Below, piece by piece: positions 1 to 8,644 of a DNA stretch of 64,000 nucleotides. The DNA is from Aliiruegeria lutimaris (GTDB lineage: Bacteria > Pseudomonadota > Alphaproteobacteria > Rhodobacterales > Rhodobacteraceae), in contig NZ_FNEK01000003.1 of assembly GCF_900099935.1 (NCBI RefSeq), forward strand, positions 117,929 through 181,928, written 5' to 3'. Position numbers and translations under genes: made by a program. Below the pieces are notes generated by a model, which made no database searches, was not told the origin of the DNA, and saw nothing but the letters and a program-made list of their open reading frames with translations. How positions within the stretch are numbered: position 1 is the stretch's first letter; every line of letters begins with the position of its first letter.

Positions 1-801
1 GCTGCGCCCCGCCTCGCGACAGGTCGACGCCGCCCCAAGCGCGAGAAGGTCACTGAAACAGGCCACAGCCGTCACTTCGGGGGCATGCCGCAGGATTCTG
101 TCCATTGCCGCGCGCCCGGCTTCGAGGTTCGTTTCCCGAACCTTCTCGACCATGGCTTCCGTCAATGGCAGGTCATGCTTCTGAAGCGCCGCCGCGAATC
201 CCTCGCAGCGGCCGGCCGCGGTCGAGGTTTGCTGGCCGCCGCCGATCCAGGCAATCCGCCGATGGCCGAGCCGCACCAATTCGTCCACGGCCAGCCCGAC
301 CCCGAGCGCATCGTCGCTGACAACATGATCGAAACCTTCATCCTCCAGCCTGCGCGTAAAGAAGACGGTAGGAAAGTTGTTCTGGACGATCGTACGCAAC
401 GTGTCCGGGCAGGTACCCTCTACCGGCGACAGCAGCAGACCGGAGGACCCCTGTTCGAGCATCCGGCGGATGAAACTGTCCTGGATCTCGCATTCCTCGT
501 GCGCATTGCACAGCAGAACGAGCTTGTCGGACTGGCGCAGCTCCCGCTCGATGGCGGTCAGGAATTCAAGGAAGACCGGGTTGTGCAGGTCGTTGACGCA
601 AATCGAGATATTGTCATTCGTGCCCCGCCGCAGGCTCGCGGCCTGGCGGTTATATATATAGCCAAGTTTCCGGGCGAGCGCCTTGATCTCTTCGCGCTTT
701 GTCTCGGAGATGCGGGGATGATCGCGCAGTGCCATCGAGACGGCCGAAACCGAGACCCCGGCGGCTTCAGCGACGGTCTTCAACGTTATCCGCTTTTGCA
801 T
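1..801 (-). CDS. LacI-family transcriptional regulator, 3' end cut by window edge
   Basis: The minus strand reads from an ATG at 801 and runs off the left edge, giving 267 codons without a stop. The first 20 or so residues (KRITLKTVAEAAGVSVSAVS) form the classic LacI helix-turn-helix, followed by the hinge region and the periplasmic-binding-like sensor domain (IAWIGGGQQTSTAAGRCEGF is typical of the family). It diverges from a tripartite tricarboxylate transporter operon and a perfect palindrome lies between them at 875-890, so it most probably represses that operon and senses its substrate or the aldolase product. The C-terminal part of the effector domain is not in the window. Confidence 0.9.
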   Translation of the reverse strand, partial: MQKRITLKTVAEAAGVSVSAVSMALRDHPRISETKREEIKALARKLGYIYNRQAASLRRGTNDNISICVNDLHNPVFLEFLTAIERELRQSDKLVLLCNAHEECEIQDSFIRRMLEQGSSGLLLSPVEGTCPDTLRTIVQNNFPTVFFTRRLEDEGFDHVVSDDALGVGLAVDELVRLGHRRIAWIGGGQQTSTAAGRCEGFAAALQKHDLPLTEAMVEKVRETNLEAGRAAMDRILRHAPEVTAVACFSDLLALGAASTCREAGRS

Positions 802-874
802 GTCTGCTCCCTCGCGATCCCGGCCTGGGACGGTGTGCTTTGTCGCAGGCGCTCAATCGTTTGACTTCATTCTT

Positions 875-890
875 GCTGAAACGTTTCAGC
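875..890. promoter_or_regulatory. Perfect 16-bp palindrome, likely LacI-family operator
   Basis: GCTGAAACGTTTCAGC is an uninterrupted inverted repeat with a central CG, the usual form of a LacI/GalR-family operator. It lies between the LacI-type gene (start 801, minus) and the TctC-type gene (start 1003, plus). A TTGACT hexamer at 861-866 could be a -35 element whose promoter the site would overlap. Binding is inferred. Confidence 0.72.
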
Positions 891-1002
891 GATGCTACCC
901 AAAATCTGCCCGGGCTCTGATTTTCACCTGGAGAGACTCGCCAGTTCGACGGAAATCGGCGGGGTCGGGGACCTGAACAACTGTGAATCTTGGGAGGATT
1001 CC

Positions 1003-1986
1003 ATGACAAAAGCCCTCAACCGCCTTCTGGGCGCATCTGCAATCGGCCTCACGGCGCTCGTCGCGACTCAGGCCGCTGCCGAATGCGACTGGAAACCCGA
1101 ACGCGCCGTGACCTACGTGGTGCCCTGGGGTGCCGGTGGCGGCACCGATGCCAACTCGCGCATGCTCGCCAGCCTTCTGAGCCAGGAATTCGGCCAGCCC
1201 TTCAACGTCGTCAACCGCACCGGCGGCAACGGCGTGACCGGCCACTCCGCCATCGCCCGTGCCAAGCCCGACGGCTACACGGTTGGTGCGGTGACCGTCG
1301 AGATCAACACCATGCACTGGGTTGGCCTGACGGATCTGACCTATGAGAACGTCACCCCGATCGCGCTCGTCGACATCGTTCCCGCCGGCTTCACCGTCGG
1401 CAAGGACTCGCCCTTCAACTCGGTGCAGGAAGTTCTCGACGCCGCCAAGGCCGAGCCCGGCAAGCTGACCGGTTCGGGCACCTCGCAGGGTGGCATCTGG
1501 CATCTCGCGCTGGCCGGTCTGCTCAATGCCGAAGGCATGGACCCCGAAGCGATCCGCTGGATCCCGTCGAAGGGCGCCGCGCCCGCGATGAAAGAACTGA
1601 TGGCCGGTGGTGTGGACGTTGTGACCGTCGCCCAATCCGAAGCCAAGACGTTGATCGAACAGGGTGAACTGAAGGGTCTGGGCTACATGCATACCGAGCG
1701 TATGGCTGCCCTGCCGGATATCCCGACCACCGCCGAACAGCTGGCCTCCGGTTTCACGCTCGCCGCTTTCATCACCGTCTCCGGCCCCGAAGGCCTGGAT
1801 AAAGAGATCGCCTGCTCCTACGAAAAGGCCGCTCTGAAGGTGATGGCGACCCCCGAATGGGCCGATTTCAAAGCCTCTCGTGGCGCTGATGTCGTTCTGA
1901 TGGGCACTGACGATCTGAACGAATTCGTCAAGGCTTCCGATGCTTCGCTGGGTGAAACGATCAAGGCGATCGGGCTGGCCAAGTAA
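1003..1986 (+). CDS. Tripartite tricarboxylate transporter substrate-binding protein (TctC/BUG family)
   Basis: 327 residues, usual length for the BUG family. An N-terminal signal peptide (about residues 1-26, ending ATQAAA) sends it to the periplasm, where it would capture a carboxylate and deliver it to the TctAB permease. Family features include the YVVPWGAGGGTDANSR stretch near residue 40 and NRTGGNGVTGH near residue 70, which form the ligand-binding loops. The ATG at 1003 is chosen because GGGAGGA lies six bases upstream and the signal peptide starts here; upstream in-frame starts have neither. First gene of the transporter operon. The exact substrate cannot be read from sequence. Confidence 0.93.
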   Translation: MTKALNRLLGASAIGLTALVATQAAAECDWKPERAVTYVVPWGAGGGTDANSRMLASLLSQEFGQPFNVVNRTGGNGVTGHSAIARAKPDGYTVGAVTVEINTMHWVGLTDLTYENVTPIALVDIVPAGFTVGKDSPFNSVQEVLDAAKAEPGKLTGSGTSQGGIWHLALAGLLNAEGMDPEAIRWIPSKGAAPAMKELMAGGVDVVTVAQSEAKTLIEQGELKGLGYMHTERMAALPDIPTTAEQLASGFTLAAFITVSGPEGLDKEIACSYEKAALKVMATPEWADFKASRGADVVLMGTDDLNEFVKASDASLGETIKAIGLAK

Positions 1987-2042
1987 GAACGGGACCAAAA
2001 ACAAGAACACGACTGGCGTGTCCCTATGGCGCCAATCTCCCT

Positions 2043-2091
2043 GTCCGGGGCGGCAACTCCCTCAACCCCCTCTCGCTGCCCCGGACCTTTT
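2043..2091 (+). terminator. Hairpin with short T-rich tail between tctC- and tctB-type genes
   Basis: GTCCGGGGC (2043-2051) pairs exactly with GCCCCGGAC (2078-2086) and is followed by CTTTTCT. In binding-protein transporter operons such hairpins often protect the binding-protein mRNA or end part of the transcripts, so that TctC is made in excess over the membrane subunits. The loop is long (26 bases), so strength is uncertain. Confidence 0.5.
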
Positions 2092-2117
2092 CTCGCCAAT
2101 CAGACGAGACCAGACCC

Positions 2118-2588
2118 ATGATAAATAAAGACATAATCACAGGCGTCATCCTAACCGGCGCCGGCGCATGGTTTGCCTGGGAGGCGCAATCCTTCCCGAC
2201 CATGGGCGGAATGACCTACGGTCCGGGCCTGTTCCCCACCATCGCCGGACTTGGCCTCGTTCTGTGCGGGGTGATGATCCTGGTAACCGGGCTCATGCAG
2301 CCAGCGGTCGAGGAAGCTCCGGCCGAGACCGGTCCGAAATCGAACTGGCCGCTGATCAACGCGCTCGCCATCATCGCCAGCGTGGTCTTCTTCGCGCTCG
2401 GGCTCGACCCACTGGGATTCCACGTGGTGGCGTTCCCCGTTCTGCTGGTTTTGCTCCTGCTGTTCCGCATCATCTGGTGGAAGGCGCTGCTGCTGGCGGT
2501 GTTCGTGACCTTCCTCGTCCACTTCATCTTCTATTCCTTCCTGCATGTGCCCCTGCCTTGGGGACTGCTGGAACCGATCGCCTGGTAA
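2118..2588 (+). CDS. Tripartite tricarboxylate transporter small membrane subunit (TctB family)
   Basis: 156 residues with four hydrophobic segments (about residues 5-22, 42-60, 78-100 and 105-145), the layout of TctB proteins. The motif GGMTYGPGLFPTI near residue 33 is typical of the family. TctB is the small inner-membrane subunit of the transporter and is thought to assist the large TctA permease in proton- or sodium-coupled uptake. It is followed after 12 bases by the TctA gene, so the two are almost certainly cotranscribed. Confidence 0.92.
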   Translation: MINKDIITGVILTGAGAWFAWEAQSFPTMGGMTYGPGLFPTIAGLGLVLCGVMILVTGLMQPAVEEAPAETGPKSNWPLINALAIIASVVFFALGLDPLGFHVVAFPVLLVLLLLFRIIWWKALLLAVFVTFLVHFIFYSFLHVPLPWGLLEPIAW

Positions 2589-2600
2589 GGAGGCCGTTTC

Positions 2601-4106
2601 ATGCTCTCAGACGTCCTTCTGACGGTACTTGCCCCGAGCAACCTGATCATCATCGCCGCGGCCACCTTCTATGGCTGTTTCGTTGGTGCGGTGCCGGGGC
2701 TGACAGCCACCATGGCGGTGGCGCTCCTGGTGCCCTTCACCTTTTTTCTCGACCCGATCCCGGCAATCTCGGCGATCGTGGCCACCACCACGACCGCCAT
2801 CTTTGCAGGTGACATCTCGGGCACGCTTCTACGCATCCCCGGCACGCCGGCCTCGGCGGCCTATGTGGATGACGCGCACGCGCTCTCACAGGCAGGCAAG
2901 GCGCGGACATCGCTCTTTGTCTCGCTCATCACTGCCGCCATCGGTGGTGTGATCGGGGTGATCATCCTGATGCTCGTGGCGCCGCAACTCGCCCGCATCG
3001 CGATCAGCTTTTCCAGCTTCGAGACCTTCTGGCTGGCCTGCCTCGGCCTGACATGCGCCATCTTCGTCGGCGGCGGCACGGTGCCCAAGAGCTTTGCCTC
3101 GCTCTGCATCGGCCTGGCAATTGCCTGCGTCGGTATCGACGTGGCGGTCGGGCATCCGCGCTACACTTTCGGCACCTTCGATCTGCTGGACGGCATCTCC
3201 TTCATCCCCGCGATGATCGGTATCTTTGCCTTCTCCGAAGTTCTGCGCAACGTGCAGATCCTCGACAAACCGGCCGAAACGATCATCCACGCCACCGAAA
3301 AGGTCGGCGCGGCAATGAAGGCCGCTCTCGCGGTGGTGTTCAAGTATCCCAAGACGGTTGGCGGCTCCTCCGTGCTGGGCACGCTCGTGGGCGCGCTGCC
3401 CGGGGCAGGGGCCGACATTGCCGCCTGGATCTCCTATGCGCTGACCCGCCGGTTCTCGAAAGATCCGGAGAAATTCGGCAAGGGATCGCTCGAAGGCGTG
3501 GCCGCCGGTGGATCTGCCAACAACGCGGCCATTGGCGGCGCCTGGACACCGGCGCTCGTTTTCGGCATCCCCGGCGACTCCGTCACCGCCATCGCCATCG
3601 GCGTGCTGCTGCTGAAGGGGCTCACTCCCGGTCCGCGGATCTTCGTTGACCAGCCGGAGCTTACCTCGGCGCTGTTCGGCTCCTTCCTGGTGGCCAATAT
3701 CATGATGGTGCCGGTCGGGATCCTGGCGATCCTCGCCTCCACCTTCATCCTGAAGGTGCCGCGCGCGGTCATGGCGCCGGTGATCCTGCTCTTCTCCATG
3801 GTGGGCGCATTTGCCATTGCCGGCACCGTCACGGCGATCTGGATCGTGCTCGCGCTCGGCCTGATGGGCTACTACATGGAAAAAGTCGGCATCCCGCTCG
3901 CGCCAGCCATCCTTGGTATCGTGCTAGGCAAGATCATCGAGGACAACTTCATGGTCTCGATGATCAAGGCGCAGGGCGATCTGAGCGCTTTCTTCGATAG
4001 ACAATATTCGATGGTTCTCGGCATCATCACGCTTGGCCTCTGGGGACTGCTCGTCCTTCGGAGCATCCGTGAAATCTCACGGTCGAAACCGCAAACAGAA
4101 GGGTAA
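2601..4106 (+). CDS. Tripartite tricarboxylate transporter large permease (TctA family)
   Basis: 501 residues, standard for TctA. About twelve hydrophobic segments span the protein. Family signatures include GAVPGLTATMAVALLVPFT near residue 28, the second repeat GALPGAGADIAAWISYALT near residue 260, and GIPGDSVTAIAIGVLLLKG near residue 325. It forms the transport channel of the tripartite carboxylate system. An AAGGAGG sequence lies just ahead of the ATG. The downstream aldolase gene starts only five bases after the stop, which links uptake with catabolism of the substrate. Confidence 0.95.
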   Translation: MLSDVLLTVLAPSNLIIIAAATFYGCFVGAVPGLTATMAVALLVPFTFFLDPIPAISAIVATTTTAIFAGDISGTLLRIPGTPASAAYVDDAHALSQAGKARTSLFVSLITAAIGGVIGVIILMLVAPQLARIAISFSSFETFWLACLGLTCAIFVGGGTVPKSFASLCIGLAIACVGIDVAVGHPRYTFGTFDLLDGISFIPAMIGIFAFSEVLRNVQILDKPAETIIHATEKVGAAMKAALAVVFKYPKTVGGSSVLGTLVGALPGAGADIAAWISYALTRRFSKDPEKFGKGSLEGVAAGGSANNAAIGGAWTPALVFGIPGDSVTAIAIGVLLLKGLTPGPRIFVDQPELTSALFGSFLVANIMMVPVGILAILASTFILKVPRAVMAPVILLFSMVGAFAIAGTVTAIWIVLALGLMGYYMEKVGIPLAPAILGIVLGKIIEDNFMVSMIKAQGDLSAFFDRQYSMVLGIITLGLWGLLVLRSIREISRSKPQTEG

Positions 4107-4111
4107 GTGAC

Positions 4112-4921
4112 ATGAAAGGCAGGAATTGGCTGCGCGATCAGATCGCGGGTGGTCGCTGCGTGCGCGCGATCTGGCTCGACCTGGGAATTCCGTCCATCGC
4201 GGAAGCCGCGGTCTGGGCGGGCTGGGATTGCGTTGTGATCGACAACGAGCACGGTCCCGCGGGGCTGGAGACCACGATGCACATCATCCGCGCGGTCGAG
4301 GCCGCCGGTGGCCACGCCATCGTGCGCGCGCCGTGGAACGACCAGGTCTATCTCAAGCGCCTGCAGGAGATCGGCGCAAAGTCGATCATGATCCCCATGA
4401 TCTGCAGTGGCGAACAGGCGAAGGCGGCCGCAGATGCCTGCCGGTACCCGCCGCACGGCACCCGTGGCTATGCGGCACCCGTGGGTCGGGCGACGCAATA
4501 CGGCACAAATACCGGCTACCTCGCGACCCATAACGAGGAAACCTTCGTGATCGCCCAGATCGAGCACAAGGACGCTATCCCCAACATCGCCGATATCGCG
4601 GCGGTCGACGGGATCGACATGCTGTTCCTCGGTCCCAACGACCTTGCGGGCACGGTTGGCCTGCTGGAGCAACTGGGCAAGCCCGAGGCCGAGGCGCTGG
4701 CCGCCGAGACGGAACGCCGGATCCTGGAGACGGACAAGCTCATGGGCACTGTCTCCCGGCCGGCCTACAACCATGCCGAGTTGAAGGAGCGTGGCCATAA
4801 CCTGATCGTGGGCGAGGTGGATATCCTGCTCATCATGGAGACCTTCCGCAAGGCGAATGCCAAGATGGCCGAGGCCCTTGGCGACGAGATCGCGAAAGCG
4901 GGCGAGACGAAAAACTACTGA
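4112..4921 (+). CDS. HpcH/HpaI family class II aldolase
   Basis: 269 residues, usual for the HpaI-type metal-dependent pyruvate aldolases that split 2-keto-4-hydroxy acids. Seen motifs: VIDNEHGPAGLE near residue 43 (metal and substrate region), the arginine in VRAPWND near residue 71, GAKSIMIPM near residue 88, PPHGTRGYAAP near residue 112 and LFLGPNDLAG near residue 171. It is the last gene of the transporter operon, suggesting that an imported sugar acid or hydroxy-dicarboxylate is cleaved to pyruvate and an aldehyde. Citrate-lyase-type relatives share the fold, but the glycine/proline loops fit HpaI better. Confidence 0.88.
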   Translation: MKGRNWLRDQIAGGRCVRAIWLDLGIPSIAEAAVWAGWDCVVIDNEHGPAGLETTMHIIRAVEAAGGHAIVRAPWNDQVYLKRLQEIGAKSIMIPMICSGEQAKAAADACRYPPHGTRGYAAPVGRATQYGTNTGYLATHNEETFVIAQIEHKDAIPNIADIAAVDGIDMLFLGPNDLAGTVGLLEQLGKPEAEALAAETERRILETDKLMGTVSRPAYNHAELKERGHNLIVGEVDILLIMETFRKANAKMAEALGDEIAKAGETKNY

Positions 4922-4941
4922 GGGAAGTCCGGCCGACAAAG

Positions 4942-4978
4942 CAAGGGCTGTGCCGCGTGGCACGGCCCTTGTTTTTTT
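4942..4978 (+). terminator. Rho-independent terminator of the transporter-aldolase operon
   Basis: A 13-bp stem, CAAGGGCTGTGCC (4942-4954) with GGCACGGCCCTTG (4959-4971), with one G-T pair and a GCGT loop, is followed by seven T residues. It begins 21 bases after the aldolase stop codon. Confidence 0.93.
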
Positions 4979-5201
4979 GACCCGACGTCGACCGTTGCTG
5001 GTTAGTGGTTTGAAGCGTTGCATGCGTGGCAAGTCAACAGATGGGTCAAACAGCCCACGCGACCTGTATTGAGCCTACGTCGGGCCAAGTGCATCACTAT
5101 GCTGGTCCTGCTCTGCCAAGGAGTGCCATCCAACCTCGAACCGGTTGTTAGTGGACGATACGGCGAAGGGTGCCGACGAGCCCATAACAGCCAATGACGG
5201 T

Positions 5202-5588
5202 TCAGATTTGGGAGGCGATAGCAGCCTTGTCTATGACAGACCAAACACTCTGGATTTTTCCATCTCGGAACTCGTAGAACACGTTCTCATCGAACCGAAC
5301 CCGTTTACCGTTGACGGGGAAGCCAAAGAGCTGACCGATGGGCGTGCAGTCGAAGGCGAGGCGACTGGCGATTATCGGCGGATCACTGGCGAGATGGGTG
5401 ATAGTGAAACAAAGGTCTGGAATCGCAAGGAAATCCTCAACGAGCATAGCCCGATAACCCTTTAGTCCGGTGGTCTTGCCGTTGTACTCGACTTGATCGG
5501 CAACATAGCGGTGAAGGTTTTCCCAGTCTTGTTTGTTCAAGCACGCTATATATGCACGATAAGCGCCTTTCATTTCTTCTGAGGTCAT
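5202..5588 (-). CDS. SnoaL-like / NTF2-fold polyketide-cyclase family protein
   Basis: 128 residues from an ATG at 5588, preceded by AAGGAGAGTTC. The pattern (early YRAYIACLNKQDWENLHRYV, middle AMLVEDFLAIPDL, late VRFDENVFYEFRDGKIQSVW) matches the SnoaL-like ester cyclase group of small cone-shaped alpha+beta barrel proteins. The family includes polyketide cyclases, but most genomic members have unknown substrates. It stands alone: the upstream neighbour ends more than 250 bases away and the downstream side is the convergent aldolase operon. Base composition around it is less GC-rich than its neighbours, so horizontal acquisition is possible. Confidence 0.75.
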   Translation of the reverse strand: MTSEEMKGAYRAYIACLNKQDWENLHRYVADQVEYNGKTTGLKGYRAMLVEDFLAIPDLCFTITHLASDPPIIASRLAFDCTPIGQLFGFPVNGKRVRFDENVFYEFRDGKIQSVWSVIDKAAIASQI

Positions 5589-5783
5589 GAACTCTCCTTG
5601 GCCCCTTGGTCTTGTAGACTGAATTGAAAGTGTTCCCGCCCGCAAATTCGATTTTCGAATTGGTATGTCGGGTTAAGTCGTACCCTCAGCGAATGTCCGT
5701 ACAGTCGGAAAAGTATGTACGCCGAAAGGAACACGAACCGTGTTGGTTTTGTGCCCACAACCACAAAAAGAAAATGCCAAAGA

Positions 5784-5807
5784 CCACGCCGCCTAAAGCG
5801 GTCGTGG
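5784..5807 (-). terminator. Possible terminator behind the DUF882 gene
   Basis: CCACG-CCGC (5784-5792) pairs with GCGG-CGTGG (5798-5807, one bulged base). Read on the minus strand the stem is followed by TCTTTGGCATTTTCTTTTT, a T-rich but interrupted tail. It lies 50 bases beyond the DUF882 stop codon. The rest of 5589-5856 shows no other feature that I can support. Confidence 0.45.
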
Positions 5808-5856
5808 CCTTTCAAGGTGTGAGTGGTCTTGTCCGGTCAGGGACAGGAAGGTCGCG

Positions 5857-6429
5857 TTAGCCGTTCCAGCTGCGGACGACGCCGCAATCCATATGCACGA
5901 AGTTGGAGCCGCGATAGGTGCCGACACCGCCGCCGCCGCAGGCTTGAGCAGCCTTGGCGACCTGGTAGATCGAGCGATTTCCGAGGCGAAGATCGGCCGC
6001 CTGGCCCCGCATGTGGAGGGAATTCTTGGCCACGCCGCGCGAACGCGAGCGGAGCATCGCATTGGTGGCGGGCGAGCGGTAGCCCGACAGGAGCATGTAG
6101 GGCTCGGAACTGTCGGTCAGGTTATGCGCGGCGGCCATGATGTCGATCGTCCGCGTGTCGATGGTCTTGACCTCGTTGCGACGCCAGTCGCGCATGAAGG
6201 CGTTGATCTCTTTCAGCGCATCCTTGATGTAGCTTCCCTCGATCCAATAGATGGTATCCATCGTCTCGCCGGTACGGCCGTTATACATCTTCAGGCGGCG
6301 GATATCTCCCGCGCCCCGAAGGAAACCAGCTGCATTCGAAAATGTTGGCGCTGCCACAACGGCGGTCGCCGCGAACGCGGACAATATGCCACGTCGAGTA
6401 ATGCCCTTAAGGGCTGACTTTTCTGTCAT
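5857..6429 (-). CDS. DUF882 peptidase M15-like protein (MepK/YcbK type)
   Basis: 190 residues. The N-terminus has a twin-arginine-like stretch (ITRRGILSAFAATAVVAAP), so export through Tat is likely. The enzyme domain shows the M15/DUF882 zinc motifs SGYRSPATNAMLR near residue 118, SLHMRGQAADLRL near residue 137 (His and Asp ligands) and VHMDCGVVRSW at the C-terminus (His ligand). E. coli MepK of this family cuts 3-3 crosslinks of peptidoglycan. Here it diverges from an L,D-transpeptidase that makes such crosslinks, which supports a cell-wall remodelling role. Substrate choice is inferred from the relative. Confidence 0.86.
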   Translation of the reverse strand: MTEKSALKGITRRGILSAFAATAVVAAPTFSNAAGFLRGAGDIRRLKMYNGRTGETMDTIYWIEGSYIKDALKEINAFMRDWRRNEVKTIDTRTIDIMAAAHNLTDSSEPYMLLSGYRSPATNAMLRSRSRGVAKNSLHMRGQAADLRLGNRSIYQVAKAAQACGGGGVGTYRGSNFVHMDCGVVRSWNG

Positions 6430-6792
6430 CGGTCCTTGCCTGTCCCGTTTCTCTTTCCGTTTCCGCTGTTTCGCGGATTATTCACACCTCATCCCCAGGC
6501 GTGCCAGATTGATGCCACAAACCGATTCTGCTTCCAAGTGCGCATTTCGCGCCGCAGGTCGGTGTGGCCTGAAATAGGCAGAAACCTGCTGAGAAAGCGC
6601 TAACAAGAGTAAATTTTCCCTTTCCTGTTCGGCATGTGCGCAAGCGAAGTGCAGGAAAGTCACATCCGCGGTGTGCGGGTGCAACAGCATCCGGGCAAGG
6701 ATCTGCCCTCCGGCAGTTGGGCGTGGACTTGACCCGCAGGCTCGTGGAATGCTCGAGGAATCTTGCGAATAGGAATTTTTGAGGGATTTCCC
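6430..6792. other. Divergent intergenic region between the DUF882 and L,D-transpeptidase genes
   Basis: 363 bases without a convincing gene. It must hold promoters for both divergent genes, but I see no clear operator dyad or strong sigma-70 pair. Reading frames here are short and lack ribosome sites. Confidence 0.6.
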
Positions 6793-8397
6793 ATGTCGAT
6801 CCTGACGAAACAACGGCGCCTTGCCGTCATTGTCCCAGTATTGCTGGGAGCCTTGCTGTTCATGTCGGCCTTCCCGGTGCAGGCTCAGGATACCGCTTTC
6901 CGTCAATCGGTGGCCGAGGCCTCCTATGGCAACGAGGCGGTGGGAGCTTTCTACCGAACGCGCGATTACCAGCCGATCTTTACCGGGGCCGGGGACGGGC
7001 CGCGTCGCGCCGCGCTGTTGCGCGCGCTGCAGACCGCCGACCTGCATGGCCTGCCGGCTGGACGCTATGACCCCGAAGAGCTCAAGGCGGCCTTCCGCGC
7101 CGCGAAGTCGCCACGCGCGCTCGGCAGGGCCGAGGTTCTGGCCGCCAAGATGTTCGTTCAATACGCCCAGGACATCCAGTCCGGCGCCATGACCCCGAGC
7201 AAGATCGACCGCTCCATCGTGCGCGACCTGCCGCGACGCGATCAGGTCGAACAGCTCAGGGCCTTCGCCACGGCCTCGCCCGCGGGCTATCTGAAATCGC
7301 TGCCGCCGAAGACGCCGCAATACACGGCACTTCTGGCCGAGAAGATGCGCCTGCAACATACGCTGGAAAAGGGCGGCTGGGGCGCGAGGGTGCCCGGCTC
7401 CGCCCTCAAGCCCGGCCAGTCGGGCGATGCTGTCGTGGCGCTGCGCAACCGGCTCATCGCCATGGGCTATCTCGGCCGCAGCGCCTCGCAGCACTATGAC
7501 GGCAACATGCAGAAAGCGGTTCAGCAGTTCCAGCTGGCCCACGGGCTGACGCCGGATGGCGTTGCCGGCGAGGGGACGATCAAGGCGCTCAACGTGCCGG
7601 CACGGGAGCGCCTCGCCTCGGTTCTGGTCGCCATGGAGAGGGAGCGCTGGACCAATATCCCGAAGGGCGAGCGGCATATTCTCGTGAACATCCCCGAGTT
7701 CACCGCTCGTATCATCGATGACGGCAAGGTCAGCTTTGCCACGCGGGTCGTCGTGGGCAAGAACAAGGACGGGCAGCGGACGCCGGAATTCTCCGACGTC
7801 ATGGAATACATGGTCATCAATCCGACATGGAACGTGCCGCGCTCCATTGCGACCAAGGAATACCTGCCGCAGTTGAAGCGGAACCCGAACGCGGTCTCGC
7901 ATCTGAAACTGGTGGATTCGCGCGGGCGCACTATCAGCCGTTCGGCGGTGAATTTCGCACAATACTCGGCCTCGACCTTCCCCTTCGCGCTGAAACAGCC
8001 GCCGTCGCAGCGCAATGCGCTCGGCCAGGTGAAGTTCATGTTCCCCAACAAGTACAATATCTATCTGCATGACACGCCCTCCAAGAGCCTGTTCGCGCGC
8101 GACCGCCGCGATTTCAGCCATGGATGTGTGCGTGTCGCCGATCCGAAGGATCTCGCCTATGCGCTGCTCGCGCTTCAGAGCGACGACCCCGAGGGGCTGT
8201 TCAATACCCGCCTGCGCACGGGGGCCGAGACGCGCGTCAATCTCGACGCCACGGTGCCGGTGCATATCCAGTACCGCACTGCCTTTGCCACGCCGAAGGG
8301 CCGGATGAACTACCGCGAAGACGTCTATGGCCGCGATGCCAAGATCTGGGCGGAAATGCAAAAGGCCGGGGTGTCGCTGGAACTGCCTGGCAGCTGA
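6793..8397 (+). CDS. L,D-transpeptidase with peptidoglycan-binding domain (YcbB/LdtD-like)
   Basis: 534 residues from the ATG at 6793 (GAGGGA six bases upstream). A signal peptide covers about residues 1-33 (ending VQAQD). A scaffold part is followed by a PG_binding_1 repeat (residues about 210-262, GDAVVALRNRLIAMGYLG onwards) and a YkuD catalytic domain (about residues 285-475). The catalytic signature SHGCVRV places His443 and Cys445, and the substrate loop MVINPTWNVPRSIA is of the YcbB type. The enzyme forms 3-3 meso-diaminopimelate crosslinks or attaches proteins to peptidoglycan in the periplasm. The length and domain order match LdtD rather than the short ErfK group. Confidence 0.92.
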   Translation: MSILTKQRRLAVIVPVLLGALLFMSAFPVQAQDTAFRQSVAEASYGNEAVGAFYRTRDYQPIFTGAGDGPRRAALLRALQTADLHGLPAGRYDPEELKAAFRAAKSPRALGRAEVLAAKMFVQYAQDIQSGAMTPSKIDRSIVRDLPRRDQVEQLRAFATASPAGYLKSLPPKTPQYTALLAEKMRLQHTLEKGGWGARVPGSALKPGQSGDAVVALRNRLIAMGYLGRSASQHYDGNMQKAVQQFQLAHGLTPDGVAGEGTIKALNVPARERLASVLVAMERERWTNIPKGERHILVNIPEFTARIIDDGKVSFATRVVVGKNKDGQRTPEFSDVMEYMVINPTWNVPRSIATKEYLPQLKRNPNAVSHLKLVDSRGRTISRSAVNFAQYSASTFPFALKQPPSQRNALGQVKFMFPNKYNIYLHDTPSKSLFARDRRDFSHGCVRVADPKDLAYALLALQSDDPEGLFNTRLRTGAETRVNLDATVPVHIQYRTAFATPKGRMNYREDVYGRDAKIWAEMQKAGVSLELPGS

Positions 8398-8416
8398 GAG
8401 GGCAGTAGCGGTGGGC

Positions 8417-8480
8417 GGGTGCTTTACCCCCCGCGCTCTTGCGATCGCTCCCCCCAGGATATTTTCCGGAAAGATGAAGG
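8417..8480 (+). repeat. Intergenic GC-hairpin repeat, copy 1
   Basis: A C-run, the near-palindrome GCGCTCTTGCGATCGC, another C-run and the tail AGGATATTTTCCGGAAAGATGAAGG. Related copies lie at 11298-11420, 18062-18097, 41811-41925, 48893-48968 and 60081-60149. This copy sits just behind the L,D-transpeptidase gene and may end its transcript. The remaining 160 bases before lpxD hold no visible gene. Confidence 0.72.
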
Positions 8481-8644
8481 CGGATCGGGAGTTCTGCTTT
8501 CCGGAAGGGTCATTCGTTGCCGAGAGGGTCTGTCTGAGCCCGGTTGGGTTTTGAGCGAATGGGGCGGAATGCCAAACGGCGGTTGCGGTTTTTCCCGGCT
8601 TTGCTCTACACCTGCAGCCCAGAGCGAAAGGCGGTACGAGGGCC

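Noticed and set aside
5624..5860. A 78-codon plus-strand frame between the SnoaL-like and DUF882 genes
   Set aside because: No ribosome site, no family, and it overlaps the likely terminator hairpin.
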